Numbered from the stretch's first letter, positions 21,916 through 28,054 are shown. The stretch is 28,965 nt of DNA from a virus (IMGVR_UViG_3300036861_000211:1-28965), one strand, 5' to 3'. The notes: generated by a model from the sequence alone, not told the origin. Numbers and translations: made by a program.

Positions 21916-22342
21916 GACCCTCGTCGTTCTTCTTGTATTCACCCTCGTATTGAGTGCCACTTCGGCGAGCGCAGGCAAGCATGAGCGGCGACTGTTGCGA
22001 TGGACGAACCACGCTCGGATAGTCCGTGATCTGCAAACGGTCGAGATGAGCTGGAAGGCGTCACGCCTAGCCGAGCGACACAGTCGGCGTATGGCCGAGG
22101 CCGGCAGGATCTGGCATACCGCGCATCTTGCACGGAAGCTCGAGCGGGCCGGAATCTCCTTCGATGTCGCGGACGAGATCGTTGGTGCCGCTCTCGTTGG
22201 TCACCTCCGAGCGCTGTTTCGAGCCTTCATGGCCTCACCGGATCACCGCGCGGTGATCCTCGAACCGAGGTTCCGACGAGTCGGAATCGGCGTGGTACGG
22301 CGCGGTGGCTTCCTTTGGGTGACCTTGGTGTTCTACGGGTGA
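21884..22342 (+). CDS. Exported CAP (SCP/PR-1) domain protein
   Basis: A 152-residue protein. I take ATG 21884, with GGGAG (21870-21874) upstream; GTG 21893 is possible. It overlaps the RTX gene by 32 bp. Residues 1-35 form a signal peptide (LVVLLVFTLVLSATSASA). The mature part is a compact CAP domain: NHARIV at the start, helix with the conserved RLAERHSRRMAEAGRIWH run, then FMASPDHRAVILEPRFRRVGIG and a final strand GGFLWVTLVFYG. CAP proteins are secreted sandwiches of diverse function, including binding of lipids and cell walls. The usual EN(I/V) motif is here DEIVG, a possible loss of one metal ligand neighbour. Confidence 0.85.
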   Translation: MDPVRSSWSSRTLVVLLVFTLVLSATSASAGKHERRLLRWTNHARIVRDLQTVEMSWKASRLAERHSRRMAEAGRIWHTAHLARKLERAGISFDVADEIVGAALVGHLRALFRAFMASPDHRAVILEPRFRRVGIGVVRRGGFLWVTLVFYG

Positions 22343-22581
22343 CACATCCTCTCGTCATCGTCACCTGGCAGGATGCCTGGTTCGACTTCGACGAGCCCGC
22401 CACTCCTCGCACTGACTACCTCGTTCGGACCGTCGGATTCATCGTGGCGGAGGACAAAGGATTCATCCACGTTGCGCAAGAACAGATCCCCGATGGCTTC
22501 CGGGCTATCACGCACATCCCGAAACCCACGATCGAGACCGTGTTCTCACTGGGGATCACCAACAGAAAGGAACAGGGATGA
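22339..22581 (+). CDS. Small conserved-looking phage protein
   Basis: An 80-residue protein starting at GTG 22339, overlapping the CAP stop by 4 bp (GTGA). The pattern is a strand (LVIVTWQDAWFDFDEP), a strand with VRTVGFIVAEDKG, and a C-terminal stretch HIPKPTIETVFSLG. Small proteins with a W-x-D-A start and an IPK-x-x-I end are frequent in siphovirus genomes near lysis or regulatory genes; their role is unknown to me. No signal peptide or membrane helix is visible, so it is probably cytoplasmic. Confidence 0.65.
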   Translation: MTHPLVIVTWQDAWFDFDEPATPRTDYLVRTVGFIVAEDKGFIHVAQEQIPDGFRAITHIPKPTIETVFSLGITNRKEQG

Positions 22582-22766
22582 AGTCACCCATCAAGAAAGC
22601 TAAGCAGCGACCGGCCGAGACGGTCGGAGGGATCGGGGGTGCCATCTCCGCGATCGGCGCGGCGCTCGGGGCTCCCCCGAGGGTCTACGGTGCGGTGGCG
22701 ATCTTCGCCGCGTTCCTTCCAGCGATCATCACCTACGTCGTGTCGTTGAAACGGGCGGCTCAGTGA
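22578..22766 (+). CDS. Small membrane protein, holin candidate
   Basis: A 62-residue protein starting at ATG 22578, with AAAGGAACAGGG upstream and a 4-bp overlap with the previous stop. The N-terminus is basic (KSPIKKAKQRP). Two weakly hydrophobic helices follow: residues 17-31 (GGIGGAISAIGAALG) and 37-56 (YGAVAIFAAFLPAIITYVVSL). It ends in KRAAQ. Size, two helices and a charged start suit class II holins. With two other membrane genes close by, the true holin cannot be chosen from sequence alone. Confidence 0.6.
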   Translation: MKSPIKKAKQRPAETVGGIGGAISAIGAALGAPPRVYGAVAIFAAFLPAIITYVVSLKRAAQ

Positions 22767-22969
22767 GCCCGCTCTGGCTGGGGATCTGGGTCGCCTGGGC
22801 CGTTGGCTCTGCGGGAACCTTCGGCTACATGGAGTGGCTCTCGCTCAAGAACCGGAAGGACGACCGACCGCCGCTCACGGAGGTCATCAAGCGGTTCGTT
22901 CCTCGGTGGCTGTTCGCGGTGGTGCTCGGCGGATTCGTGGCATGGTTCTATCAGCACATCCTGCTCTAG
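22763..22969 (+). CDS. Small two-pass membrane protein
   Basis: A 68-residue protein starting at GTG 22763, overlapping the previous stop by 4 bp. Helix 1 covers residues 3-24 (PLWLGIWVAWAVGSAGTFGY) and helix 2 residues 47-67 (WLFAVVLGGFVAWFYQHIL), with a charged 20-residue loop between (LKNRKDDRPPLTEVIKR). It is the last gene of the rightward late operon, 15 bp before the terminator hairpin. It may be a holin, antiholin or superinfection-related membrane protein; no family was recognised. Confidence 0.6.
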   Translation: MSPLWLGIWVAWAVGSAGTFGYMEWLSLKNRKDDRPPLTEVIKRFVPRWLFAVVLGGFVAWFYQHILL

Positions 22970-22983
22970 CTTGCGCGGCCCCC

Positions 22984-23013
22984 AGCCCCTCGACTTCGGT
23001 CGGGGGGCTTTCT
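22984..23013 (+). terminator. Intrinsic terminator of the late operon
   Basis: AGCCCCTCGAC, a TTCG tetraloop, then GTCGGGGGGCT make an 11-bp stem with one T-G wobble, followed by TTTCTC. The stable tetraloop and T-rich tail on the plus strand indicate termination of the rightward operon. On the minus strand no T run follows, so it should act less well on the convergent leftward operon that ends at 23021. Confidence 0.88.
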
Positions 23014-23020
23014 CACGTTC

Positions 23021-23389
23021 TCAGTCCAGCGAGAGGCTTATGTCCCAGTCCTGCGCCTTCATCTCAGCGAGTGTGTACGTCGGCCCGTCGTGGGTGCCGA
23101 TCTTCATCTGGTAGAAGTCCCGTTCTGGTACGTCATCGATGGAGAACTCCGACGTGCAGGACTCCACCATCCCGGCGAATCCGAGCTCGCGGTCAACGAG
23201 GACCGTCGTCGCCGTGCCGATGACGTGGTTCTCATCGTCTCGGAGCGTGACATTGGCGTTCAAGATGTCATAACCATCCCCGCAGGCCGGCGCTTGCAGC
23301 GTGCCATGCAGTAGGTGGGTGGGTTCGGGCGCCGGAGGATCCGAGCCGCATGCGGCTAGAACGAGGATGGCCACGAGACTGCGCCTCAT
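23021..23389 (-). CDS. Lipoprotein encoded downstream of the integrase
   Basis: A 122-residue protein starting at ATG 23389, 10 bp after the integrase stop and on the same strand. The N-terminus is a lipoprotein signal (MRRSLVAILVLAAC; lipobox L-A-A-C with the lipidated Cys at 14), then a flexible GSDPPAPEPTH spacer. The mature domain has two more cysteines (APACGDGYDI and VESCTSEF), a strand-rich core (NANVTLRDDENHVIG) and a DVPERDFYQMKIG strand. I recall similar secreted domains from actinobacteria. Cotranscription with repressor and integrase suggests expression in the lysogen, as for superinfection-exclusion lipoproteins; the role is inferred. Confidence 0.78.
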   Translation of the reverse strand: MRRSLVAILVLAACGSDPPAPEPTHLLHGTLQAPACGDGYDILNANVTLRDDENHVIGTATTVLVDRELGFAGMVESCTSEFSIDDVPERDFYQMKIGTHDGPTYTLAEMKAQDWDISLSLD

Positions 23390-23399
23390 GGCCGGAACG

Positions 23400-24380
23400 C
23401 TACGTCGGGTCGTCCTTCGGCGCAAGCCCGCCGAACACGCTCACCGCCGCCTTCGTCGTTCGTCTCTGGCCAAGCGCCAGATAGCCGCTTGTGGTTTTCG
23501 CGGAACGGTGGCCGGCAAGTTCCCGCATCACGTGAACCGGCGTGTTTTCATCGGCGAGCATCGAGAGGAACGTTGCTCGGAGGGTGTGCGAGCGTTGCTT
23601 GCGTCCTGTCGGGAACCCGCAGTCCTGAGCTGCCTCTCGGACCCAATCGCCGAACGTGTTGGGCGCGATGGACCCCTTCCCTCGGTGACCCACGAGGCGT
23701 GGTAGGAGCCACTCACCGTCCGAGGTCTTCTCAAGTTCCCGCAGCGCTTCGGCAGCCCACCCGCCAATGTCGACCTTCCGATATCGCCTTCCCTTGCCGA
23801 AGACGGTGACGACCTCCCGGATCCAGTCGATGTCGTGAAGCCGGATGCGCACGAACTCCCCTCGACGTGTTCCGAGGGATAGACACGCGAGAATCGCCCA
23901 GGCCCGCCGTTCATCTCGCAGGGAAGCCGCGATGAGCAAGCGGGTGATCTCCTCCAGCTCGAACCGGACCATCGGGGAGGGCTCCCGGCGGCGCGGGGTG
24001 ATGTCCTCCGTCATGGGATTGAGGAGCAGGTATCCGCGCCGCGTTGCCCACTTGTAGAAGCTCGTCACCCCCTTGGCCCGGAGCACCTTGGCTGATGAGC
24101 GGTCACCGATCGAAGCGAGGTAGGATGCGATGTCGCCCTCGTTCACGTCGAGGACGTGGACCTCGAACTCTAGGTGCTCAAGGAGTCCCGAGAGCCCGAG
24201 CCAGTAGTAGTGCCGGGTTTGCTCGGCCAGATCGCGGGCACGGAGGGTCCGGTACCAGTCCCGCACGAGCGCGAGAGAATCCCCATCCTCCAAGTTGGCT
24301 CCACCGACCCACCCAGTTTCTGGTACGGGTGCGTCATGGCGCATCCTTCGAAAGGGTGGTGATGCCGTAGCCCCTCGCAC
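23400..24380 (-). CDS. int: Tyrosine recombinase (phage integrase)
   Basis: A 326-residue recombinase that would insert and excise the phage genome. GTG 24380 is favoured by AGGA eight bases upstream, which overlaps the repressor stop; ATG 24344 has no spaced SD. Residues 35-115 form the SAM-like core-binding domain (TLRARDLAEQTRHYYWLGLS). The catalytic domain contains R172 (LGTRRGEF), K196 (FGKGRRY), H265 and R268 (SHTLRAT), H291 (AGHRS) and the nucleophile Y300 (SGYLALG). No separate arm-binding domain is obvious in the first 30 residues. No att core could be identified in the window. Confidence 0.95.
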   Translation of the reverse strand: MRGATASPPFRRMRHDAPVPETGWVGGANLEDGDSLALVRDWYRTLRARDLAEQTRHYYWLGLSGLLEHLEFEVHVLDVNEGDIASYLASIGDRSSAKVLRAKGVTSFYKWATRRGYLLLNPMTEDITPRRREPSPMVRFELEEITRLLIAASLRDERRAWAILACLSLGTRRGEFVRIRLHDIDWIREVVTVFGKGRRYRKVDIGGWAAEALRELEKTSDGEWLLPRLVGHRGKGSIAPNTFGDWVREAAQDCGFPTGRKQRSHTLRATFLSMLADENTPVHVMRELAGHRSAKTTSGYLALGQRRTTKAAVSVFGGLAPKDDPT

Positions 24381-24390
24381 GGGCCGAGTC

Positions 24391-24708
24391 CTAGGCGAGG
24401 GCTAGGTCGAGCGTCTGCTCGGGGGTCGGACGATCGAGCCGACCGCGCTTCCTCCCCGTAGCGCGGTCGCTAGAGTACGGCAGCGGCCACCCAAACAAGA
24501 GGCACATGCGAGCGTAGAGGACGTGGCTCGGCTGGTTCCGGCCGCTCTCCCAATTGCGCACGTTCTTCTCTTGCGTTTCGAGGAGACGTGCGAACTTGGG
24601 GACCGACCAGCCGTGCTCTTTCCTCGCGGCGCGGATTGCCTGAGCCAGGGTTTGCGGTTCCGCTGATTCAGACCTAGTAGCCATATCCGGTACATCTTGA
24701 CCGCCCAC
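24391..24708 (-). CDS. Short XRE-family repressor (CI-like)
   Basis: A 105-residue DNA-binding protein, read leftward and diverging from the Cro-like gene. GTG 24708 is favoured because AAGG lies 6 bp upstream; ATG 24684 is possible. A helix-turn-helix domain spans residues 21-75 (ARKEHGWSVPKFARLLETQE, then NVRNWESGRNQPSH), a typical XRE arrangement. The C-terminal 30 residues are basic and Pro-rich (RKRGRLDRPTPEQTL). There is no S24 autocleavage domain, so induction would not follow the LexA/RecA route. The stop codon (24391-24393) is followed by the integrase start after 10 bp. Confidence 0.82.
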   Translation of the reverse strand: MGGQDVPDMATRSESAEPQTLAQAIRAARKEHGWSVPKFARLLETQEKNVRNWESGRNQPSHVLYARMCLLFGWPLPYSSDRATGRKRGRLDRPTPEQTLDLALA

Positions 24709-24788
24709 AGGCCACCTTGCAAGTCTTGCCGTGCTGTAGGTCCTTCAGGTGATTCCGCAGATTGGGCAACATCTCCTGGCGGAAAGAC

Positions 24789-24817
24789 TTGACCGTCCCT
24801 ACGGGGACGGCTATTGT
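24789..24817 (+). promoter_or_regulatory. Rightward early promoter (sigma70-type)
   Basis: TTGACC (24789-24794) and TATTGT (24812-24817) are separated by exactly 17 bp. The expected start point, 24824-24825, coincides with ATG 24825 of the Cro-like gene. That would make the transcript leaderless, consistent with the lack of an SD (the sequence before the ATG is a run of C). Confidence 0.8.
24793..24810. promoter_or_regulatory. Operator-like 18-bp inverted repeat in the promoter spacer
   Basis: CCGTCCC TACG GGGACGG is a perfect 7-bp dyad with a 4-nt centre that overlaps the end of the -35 box and fills most of the spacer. A protein bound here would block RNA polymerase. The repressor (24391-24708) or the Cro-like protein is the obvious ligand. 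A weaker dyad, CTGtAGGtCCTtCAG, lies at 24734-24748 nearer the repressor start. Confidence 0.72.
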
Positions 24818-24824
24818 CCCCCCC

Positions 24825-25025
24825 ATGCTGCGGATCAGAGAACTTCGCCTCGCCGCTGGCCTATCGCAATCGGAGCTCGCTCGAGCCTCCGGTCTGGCCG
24901 AGAAGACGATCCGGCGAGCCGAGAAGACGGGACGGGCTAGCGGTGCCACCCTCGCTCGTCTCGCTATCGGACTCGACTGTTCGGTCGGTCATCTCTTCAT
25001 CCCGAAGGAAGAGGTCGCTTCGTGA
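24825..25025 (+). CDS. Cro-like XRE regulator
   Basis: A 66-residue protein starting at ATG 24825, the predicted transcription start. The XRE helix-turn-helix covers residues 2-58 (RIRELRLAAGLSQSELARAS, then LAEKTIRRAEKTGRASG and the closing GLDCSVGHLFIP). It consists of the DNA-binding domain only, as in Cro-type proteins. Position facing a divergent repressor and an operator fits a lytic-switch regulator. The start at 24762 is open but would place the promoter inside the gene. Its stop overlaps the next GTG by 4 bp (GTGA). Confidence 0.85.
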   Translation: MLRIRELRLAAGLSQSELARASGLAEKTIRRAEKTGRASGATLARLAIGLDCSVGHLFIPKEEVAS

Positions 25026-25195
25026 GTCGCGCCTGCCATCACTGCGGCGATCACGGCCGATTCTGCTACCTCGGCGTGTGGCTCTGCGATGAGCACATCC
25101 ACCGCTACGACCCCGAGCGTCGCCGGATTCTTGCAAGGCTGTTTCGCAACCGAGTGTCACGCCCTTCTTCTCTTGGCGGAAAAGTAGCGGCGTGA
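25022..25195 (+). CDS. Small cysteine/histidine-rich zinc-binding-like protein
   Basis: A 57-residue protein starting at GTG 25022, overlapping the Cro-like stop by 4 bp. Its first 30 residues contain CHHC (5-8), C15, C22 and H25/H27, arranged as in a small zinc ribbon or treble clef (CHHCGDHGRFCYLGVWLCDE). The rest is basic (RYDPERRRILARLFRNRVSR). I recognise no family. A DNA- or RNA-binding or protein-binding role is possible. The stop overlaps the next start (GTGATG). Confidence 0.6.
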   Translation: MSRACHHCGDHGRFCYLGVWLCDEHIHRYDPERRRILARLFRNRVSRPSSLGGKVAA

Positions 25196-25458
25196 TGGGA
25201 CGGTCACCCTTCGATCAGACAGGAGAGACCAACACCCCCTCTGCTGTCATCCCGTCCGGGGATGGCCGTCCCGCTACTTTCCGGTCAGTGTCGCCGCTTC
25301 CGACCGCGGCGTGTGATGCGGGACGGCATTGGAACTGCTCGGGACGTGTCGTGCGCGGATTCCTGCCGATGGCCGGACTGGGTCATATGGAGCCGTGCCC
25401 GTGTGTCTGTCACTCGGGGCTCTGCCCTCACTGCAACGGAACGGGTCGTTGTGGCTAA
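25192..25458 (+). CDS. Cysteine-rich protein with a DnaJ-like zinc motif
   Basis: An 88-residue protein from GTG 25192 or ATG 25195. The first half is Pro-, Ser- and Thr-rich and probably disordered. The second half is cysteine-rich: C41 and C49 (ACDAGRHWNCSG), then CPCVC around residues 69-73, and CPHCNGTGRC at the end, the CxxCxGxG knuckle seen in the DnaJ zinc domain. It may bind zinc, possibly with the preceding protein. It overlaps the LuxR-like gene by 8 bp, so the chain of coupled genes continues. Function unknown. Confidence 0.55.
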   Translation: MMGRSPFDQTGETNTPSAVIPSGDGRPATFRSVSPLPTAACDAGRHWNCSGRVVRGFLPMAGLGHMEPCPCVCHSGLCPHCNGTGRCG

Positions 25459-25777
25459 TCAGACTTCTGCGACCGCGCCGTCTTCGGGTGACCGTCTCGC
25501 TACTTCTAATTCGCTTCCCGTCGATCAGCTCGTGAAAGTCCTCACCCGTCACGGGCATTTCGTTGACAGCGCTCAGGGGATCAGAGACCTGACCGATCGG
25601 CAGCGGTTAGTGCTTCAGCTCATGGCTGACGGCCTGACTTCGCAGAGCATCGCCGAGATGCTCGACATCTCTTACGAAACAGTTCGCGTACATCGATACC
25701 GGATCCTCAAGAGGCTCGGGGTTCACTCCACCGGCCAGGCCGTCGCTGTGGCAATTCGCGGAGGAATCATCCCGTGA
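25451..25777 (+). CDS. LuxR/GerE-type helix-turn-helix regulator
   Basis: A 108-residue protein. I take GTG 25451, where the sequence becomes protein-like; the frame is open to 25262 but overlaps the cysteine-rich gene there. Residues 46-106 match the GerE domain: LTDRQRLVLQLMADGLTSQS, IAEMLDISYETVRVHRYRIL and KRLGVHSTGQAVAVAIRGG, with the turn between the two central helices. There is no receiver domain and the first 40 residues are likely disordered. It probably controls early or middle phage genes, or host genes, by DNA binding. The stop overlaps the next GTG (GTGA). Confidence 0.85.
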   Translation: MANQTSATAPSSGDRLATSNSLPVDQLVKVLTRHGHFVDSAQGIRDLTDRQRLVLQLMADGLTSQSIAEMLDISYETVRVHRYRILKRLGVHSTGQAVAVAIRGGIIP

Positions 25778-26106
25778 GCGAGCCGTGGACACCAGGACCG
25801 TGGCTGAGCCTTGGTGAGGAGGCTCACGTAGCGGTGTTCGATGACGTGTCTGGTGGCTACATCGCTGAGTGTGCGGTGTCACGTCGCATCCCAAAGGAGC
25901 AGCAGCAGGCTAACGCTCGCCTCATCGCCGCCGCTCCTGAGATGGCGAAGCACCTCGCCTGGATGGTCAAGGAGTGGCACGCACGGGTCGAGGCCATCGA
26001 GTCGGGACGGGCGATGGACAACGCCGACGCGGTAATCGAACGGAACGCTCGTCATTCCGAACGTCTCCTCTCCCGTATCCGTCGTGAAGCCGAGGTGCCG
26101 GCATGA
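25774..26106 (+). CDS. Phage protein with TPGPW and ANARLIAAAPEM motifs
   Basis: A 110-residue protein starting at GTG 25774 (GTGA overlap). Two motifs typical of a widespread phage family of unknown function are present: TPGPW at the start (residues 6-10) and ANARLIAAAPEM in the middle (residues 46-57), followed by a helical, charged C-terminus. Similar proteins occur in many actinophage and other phage early regions. The role is not known to me. Confidence 0.7.
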   Translation: MSEPWTPGPWLSLGEEAHVAVFDDVSGGYIAECAVSRRIPKEQQQANARLIAAAPEMAKHLAWMVKEWHARVEAIESGRAMDNADAVIERNARHSERLLSRIRREAEVPA

Positions 26107-26678
26107 GCGACTCCGGCATCGAACTCGCCATGGAGCAGGACGACAAAGCGAAGCATCGCCGACTCGCTCTCTACGTAAATGGAAGCCTCAAGCGTGTCGA
26201 GGTCGAGACGGAAGCATCCCGTAGAAGGATCGAGAAAGCCGCGTTCGAGGCGCTCATCCACTCCGATGACGTGAAGGTCGTACCGATCCGGCCGGGGGTT
26301 TCAGCGCGGGTAGGAAGGGCAGGAAGACCTGTGAAATCCGGTGGTAACGGTTCTCCACCGTCCAGCCCGGAGCCTATCCGCACTCAAGCCTCTGGCTGCT
26401 GCGTCCCGGAGGTCTACGCCGGTCCCTCCGGCGTCCGTCGTCGCCACGCTTGGAACTGTAAGACCGCCCCCGGTCAAGTGTTCGAGGGCGTTGTCCTCGA
26501 TATCAAGCGGGCGCGTCTTTCGGCGAAGCATCGAGCCGAGACACTCCATCGAGGACTGGACGAAGTGATCGCGGATCATCCTGCTCAGGGAGTCCTCACG
26601 GCGACGGATGAGTTCTGTCCCGTCCATCGAACGGAGCCCGCCGAGGATTGCCTGACCTGTTCCAACCGGAGGCTCTGA
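26103..26678 (+). CDS. Hypothetical early protein, possible zinc binding
   Basis: A 191-residue protein starting at ATG 26103 (ATGA overlap). Residues 15-50 are helical and charged (HRRLALYVNGSLKRVEVETE). A Gly/Ser/Pro-rich linker follows (residues 75-95), then a region with ASGCCVPEVYAGPSG and RRHAWNCK, a helix (KRARLSAKHRAETLHRGLDE), and a C-terminal FCPVHRTEPAEDCLTCSNRR knuckle that could bind zinc. I recognise no family. It lies directly before the Rad52-like gene and overlaps its ATG by one base; a DNA metabolism role is only a guess. Confidence 0.6.
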   Translation: MSDSGIELAMEQDDKAKHRRLALYVNGSLKRVEVETEASRRRIEKAAFEALIHSDDVKVVPIRPGVSARVGRAGRPVKSGGNGSPPSSPEPIRTQASGCCVPEVYAGPSGVRRRHAWNCKTAPGQVFEGVVLDIKRARLSAKHRAETLHRGLDEVIADHPAQGVLTATDEFCPVHRTEPAEDCLTCSNRRL

Positions 26679-27412
26679 TGAGCTACGCCGAGGCATACCT
26701 GAAGCTCCGAGAGAAGTTCCCACCCGAGCAGATCGGGAAGCTTCCCGCGACTCAGAAGCGACCAGCGCTCGACTTCGTGGGACACGCCGCTGTGACCGAC
26801 CGTTTGAATCGCGTCGTCCCCGACGACTGGACGTACATGATCCACGAGCGGTTCGTCGTCGACGGAAGCTGCTGGCTGTTCGGGACGTTCACGATCGGTG
26901 GCGTCTCCCGTCAGGAATACGGAGACGGGAAGGACCCGAAGGAAGCGATCGGGAACTTCATCCGTCGCGGGGCGATGCGATTCGGCGTGGCGATCGACCT
27001 ATGGTCAAGGGAAGAGCTGGAAGCGTCGGGGGAACTCGAGCCCGGAAGCACGGTCGCAGGAAGTCCACAAGCGTCCGGGATGGGGGAACCGACGTCGGGG
27101 GAGGCCAACACCGGGGCCTCTTCCGATGGGGCTGCGTATGGGGAAGGCGTGGCCCCGGATGGTGCGGGGGAGGCTCGTCGCGGTGCTTCGGTGCCCGACA
27201 AGAGCTCCCCCGTATCACCTGAGCAAGAGCAAGCCGCCGTCTACATCCGAGCCCTTCGCGAGGGTCCGGGCAACACGCAGGCCGTTCTCCAAGCGCGAGC
27301 ACTTTTCGAAACCGAGACTCGCAAGGTGAAGAACCTGCTAAGTCTTTCCGTCGATGAGCTTTTCGACGTGATGCATGCGTTCGAGGACAAGCGGGAGGAC
27401 GTGTCGGCGTGA
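26678..27412 (+). CDS. Rad52-like single-strand annealing protein
   Basis: A 244-residue recombination protein that would anneal complementary single strands. ATG 26678 follows CCGGAGG (26666-26672) and overlaps the previous stop. Residues 1-115 carry the family pattern: KLREKFPPEQIGKLPATQKR, then DFVGHAAVTDRLNRVVPDDW, a CWLFGTFTIGG strand, and IGNFIRRGAMRFGVAIDLWS. Residues 115-180 are a low-complexity Gly/Ala/Ser/Pro linker, and the last 60 residues form helices (QAVLQARALFETETRKVKNL). This layout resembles Rad52/DdrA-type annealing proteins seen in other actinophages. No partner exonuclease gene is visible in the window. Confidence 0.78.
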   Translation: MSYAEAYLKLREKFPPEQIGKLPATQKRPALDFVGHAAVTDRLNRVVPDDWTYMIHERFVVDGSCWLFGTFTIGGVSRQEYGDGKDPKEAIGNFIRRGAMRFGVAIDLWSREELEASGELEPGSTVAGSPQASGMGEPTSGEANTGASSDGAAYGEGVAPDGAGEARRGASVPDKSSPVSPEQEQAAVYIRALREGPGNTQAVLQARALFETETRKVKNLLSLSVDELFDVMHAFEDKREDVSA

Positions 27413-27666
27413 GTCTTACGAAGACAGAACGAGAAGAACTTGTGGATTGGTTCAACGGGGCGACCTACGGCCTCCAGGGGTGGGATGCGCAGCGCATCCG
27501 GGGGCCGTTTTTCAAGCTGCTCAAGGACGCCGAGCTACCAGAGATGGGCCACTCCGAGTACCGGGGACCGCGAGCCGAACAGTCCAGCATCATCACCTCT
27601 GCCGTGATCTTGTGGGTCGCTGCGGCTTTCCTGGTGCTGGGTTTCGTTGCGGGGAGGCTCTGGTGA
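27409..27666 (+). CDS. Small protein with a C-terminal membrane anchor
   Basis: An 85-residue protein starting at GTG 27409 (GTGA overlap). The first 60 residues are soluble and charged (TKTEREELVDWFNGATYGLQ, then KLLKDAELPEMGHSEYRG), and residues 62-82 form one membrane helix (TSAVILWVAAAFLVLGFVAG), giving a tail-anchored protein with a cytoplasmic N-terminal part. No family is recognised. Confidence 0.6.
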   Translation: MSLTKTEREELVDWFNGATYGLQGWDAQRIRGPFFKLLKDAELPEMGHSEYRGPRAEQSSIITSAVILWVAAAFLVLGFVAGRLW

Positions 27667-27824
27667 TCCACGAGCACCTAATCGCTCTCAACTTCGCCGA
27701 AGGAGTCACACCGAGCACGGTCGTCCTTCGACATTCACATTCCGAGAAACCAGAGGAACCACATGGACACACGATCCGAGTAACGCTCCGCGCCGGGAAG
27801 GTCATGACGGAGAAGTCGGCGTGA
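27663..27824 (+). CDS. Small hypothetical protein, histidine-rich
   Basis: A 53-residue protein starting at GTG 27663 (GTGA overlap). It has several histidines (IHEHLIALNF, LRHSHSEKPEEPHGHTI) and a strand-like C-terminus (TIRVTLRAGKVMTEK). A metal-binding role is possible but speculative. The neighbouring genes overlap it at both ends, which supports translation. I recognise no family. Confidence 0.5.
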   Translation: MIHEHLIALNFAEGVTPSTVVLRHSHSEKPEEPHGHTIRVTLRAGKVMTEKSA

Positions 27825-28054
27825 CGACTCACACCTATCACCCGCCCGCACACACCGACGGACTCGCCGACGATTGCCCGCGTTGTCAGGAGCACACCGA
27901 AGCGCCGTGGGCAACCCTGGATCGGCAGAGCATCTATCGGCTGCTCCACGGCGGAGAGATTACGGACACCGACCGCCGCGCGGCGAGCAAGCTGCGCTCG
28001 GCGTTGGAGATCGGGCGCTTCCTTGTTGACATTGATCAGGGAGCGCGGGCGTGA
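27821..28054 (+). CDS. Small hypothetical early protein
   Basis: A 77-residue protein starting at GTG 27821 (GTGA overlap). It begins with a Thr/His/Pro-rich part containing a CPRC pair (residues 19-22) and ends with helices (RQSIYRLLHGGEITDTDRRA, SALEIGRFLVDI). Cys22 and His25 (CPRCQEH) suggest metal binding. No family is recognised. Confidence 0.5.
   Translation: MTTHTYHPPAHTDGLADDCPRCQEHTEAPWATLDRQSIYRLLHGGEITDTDRRAASKLRSALEIGRFLVDIDQGARA

Noticed and set aside
22970-23020. Attachment site next to the integrase operon
   Set aside because: I found no tRNA fragment, direct repeat or integrase arm-site pattern here or at 24381-24390, so no attP can be supported from this window.
25248-25264. 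CATCCC-GTCCG-GGGATG hairpin as a second operator
   Set aside because: It has a different half-site and spacing from the dyad at 24793-24810 and lies inside a coding frame with no promoter nearby.
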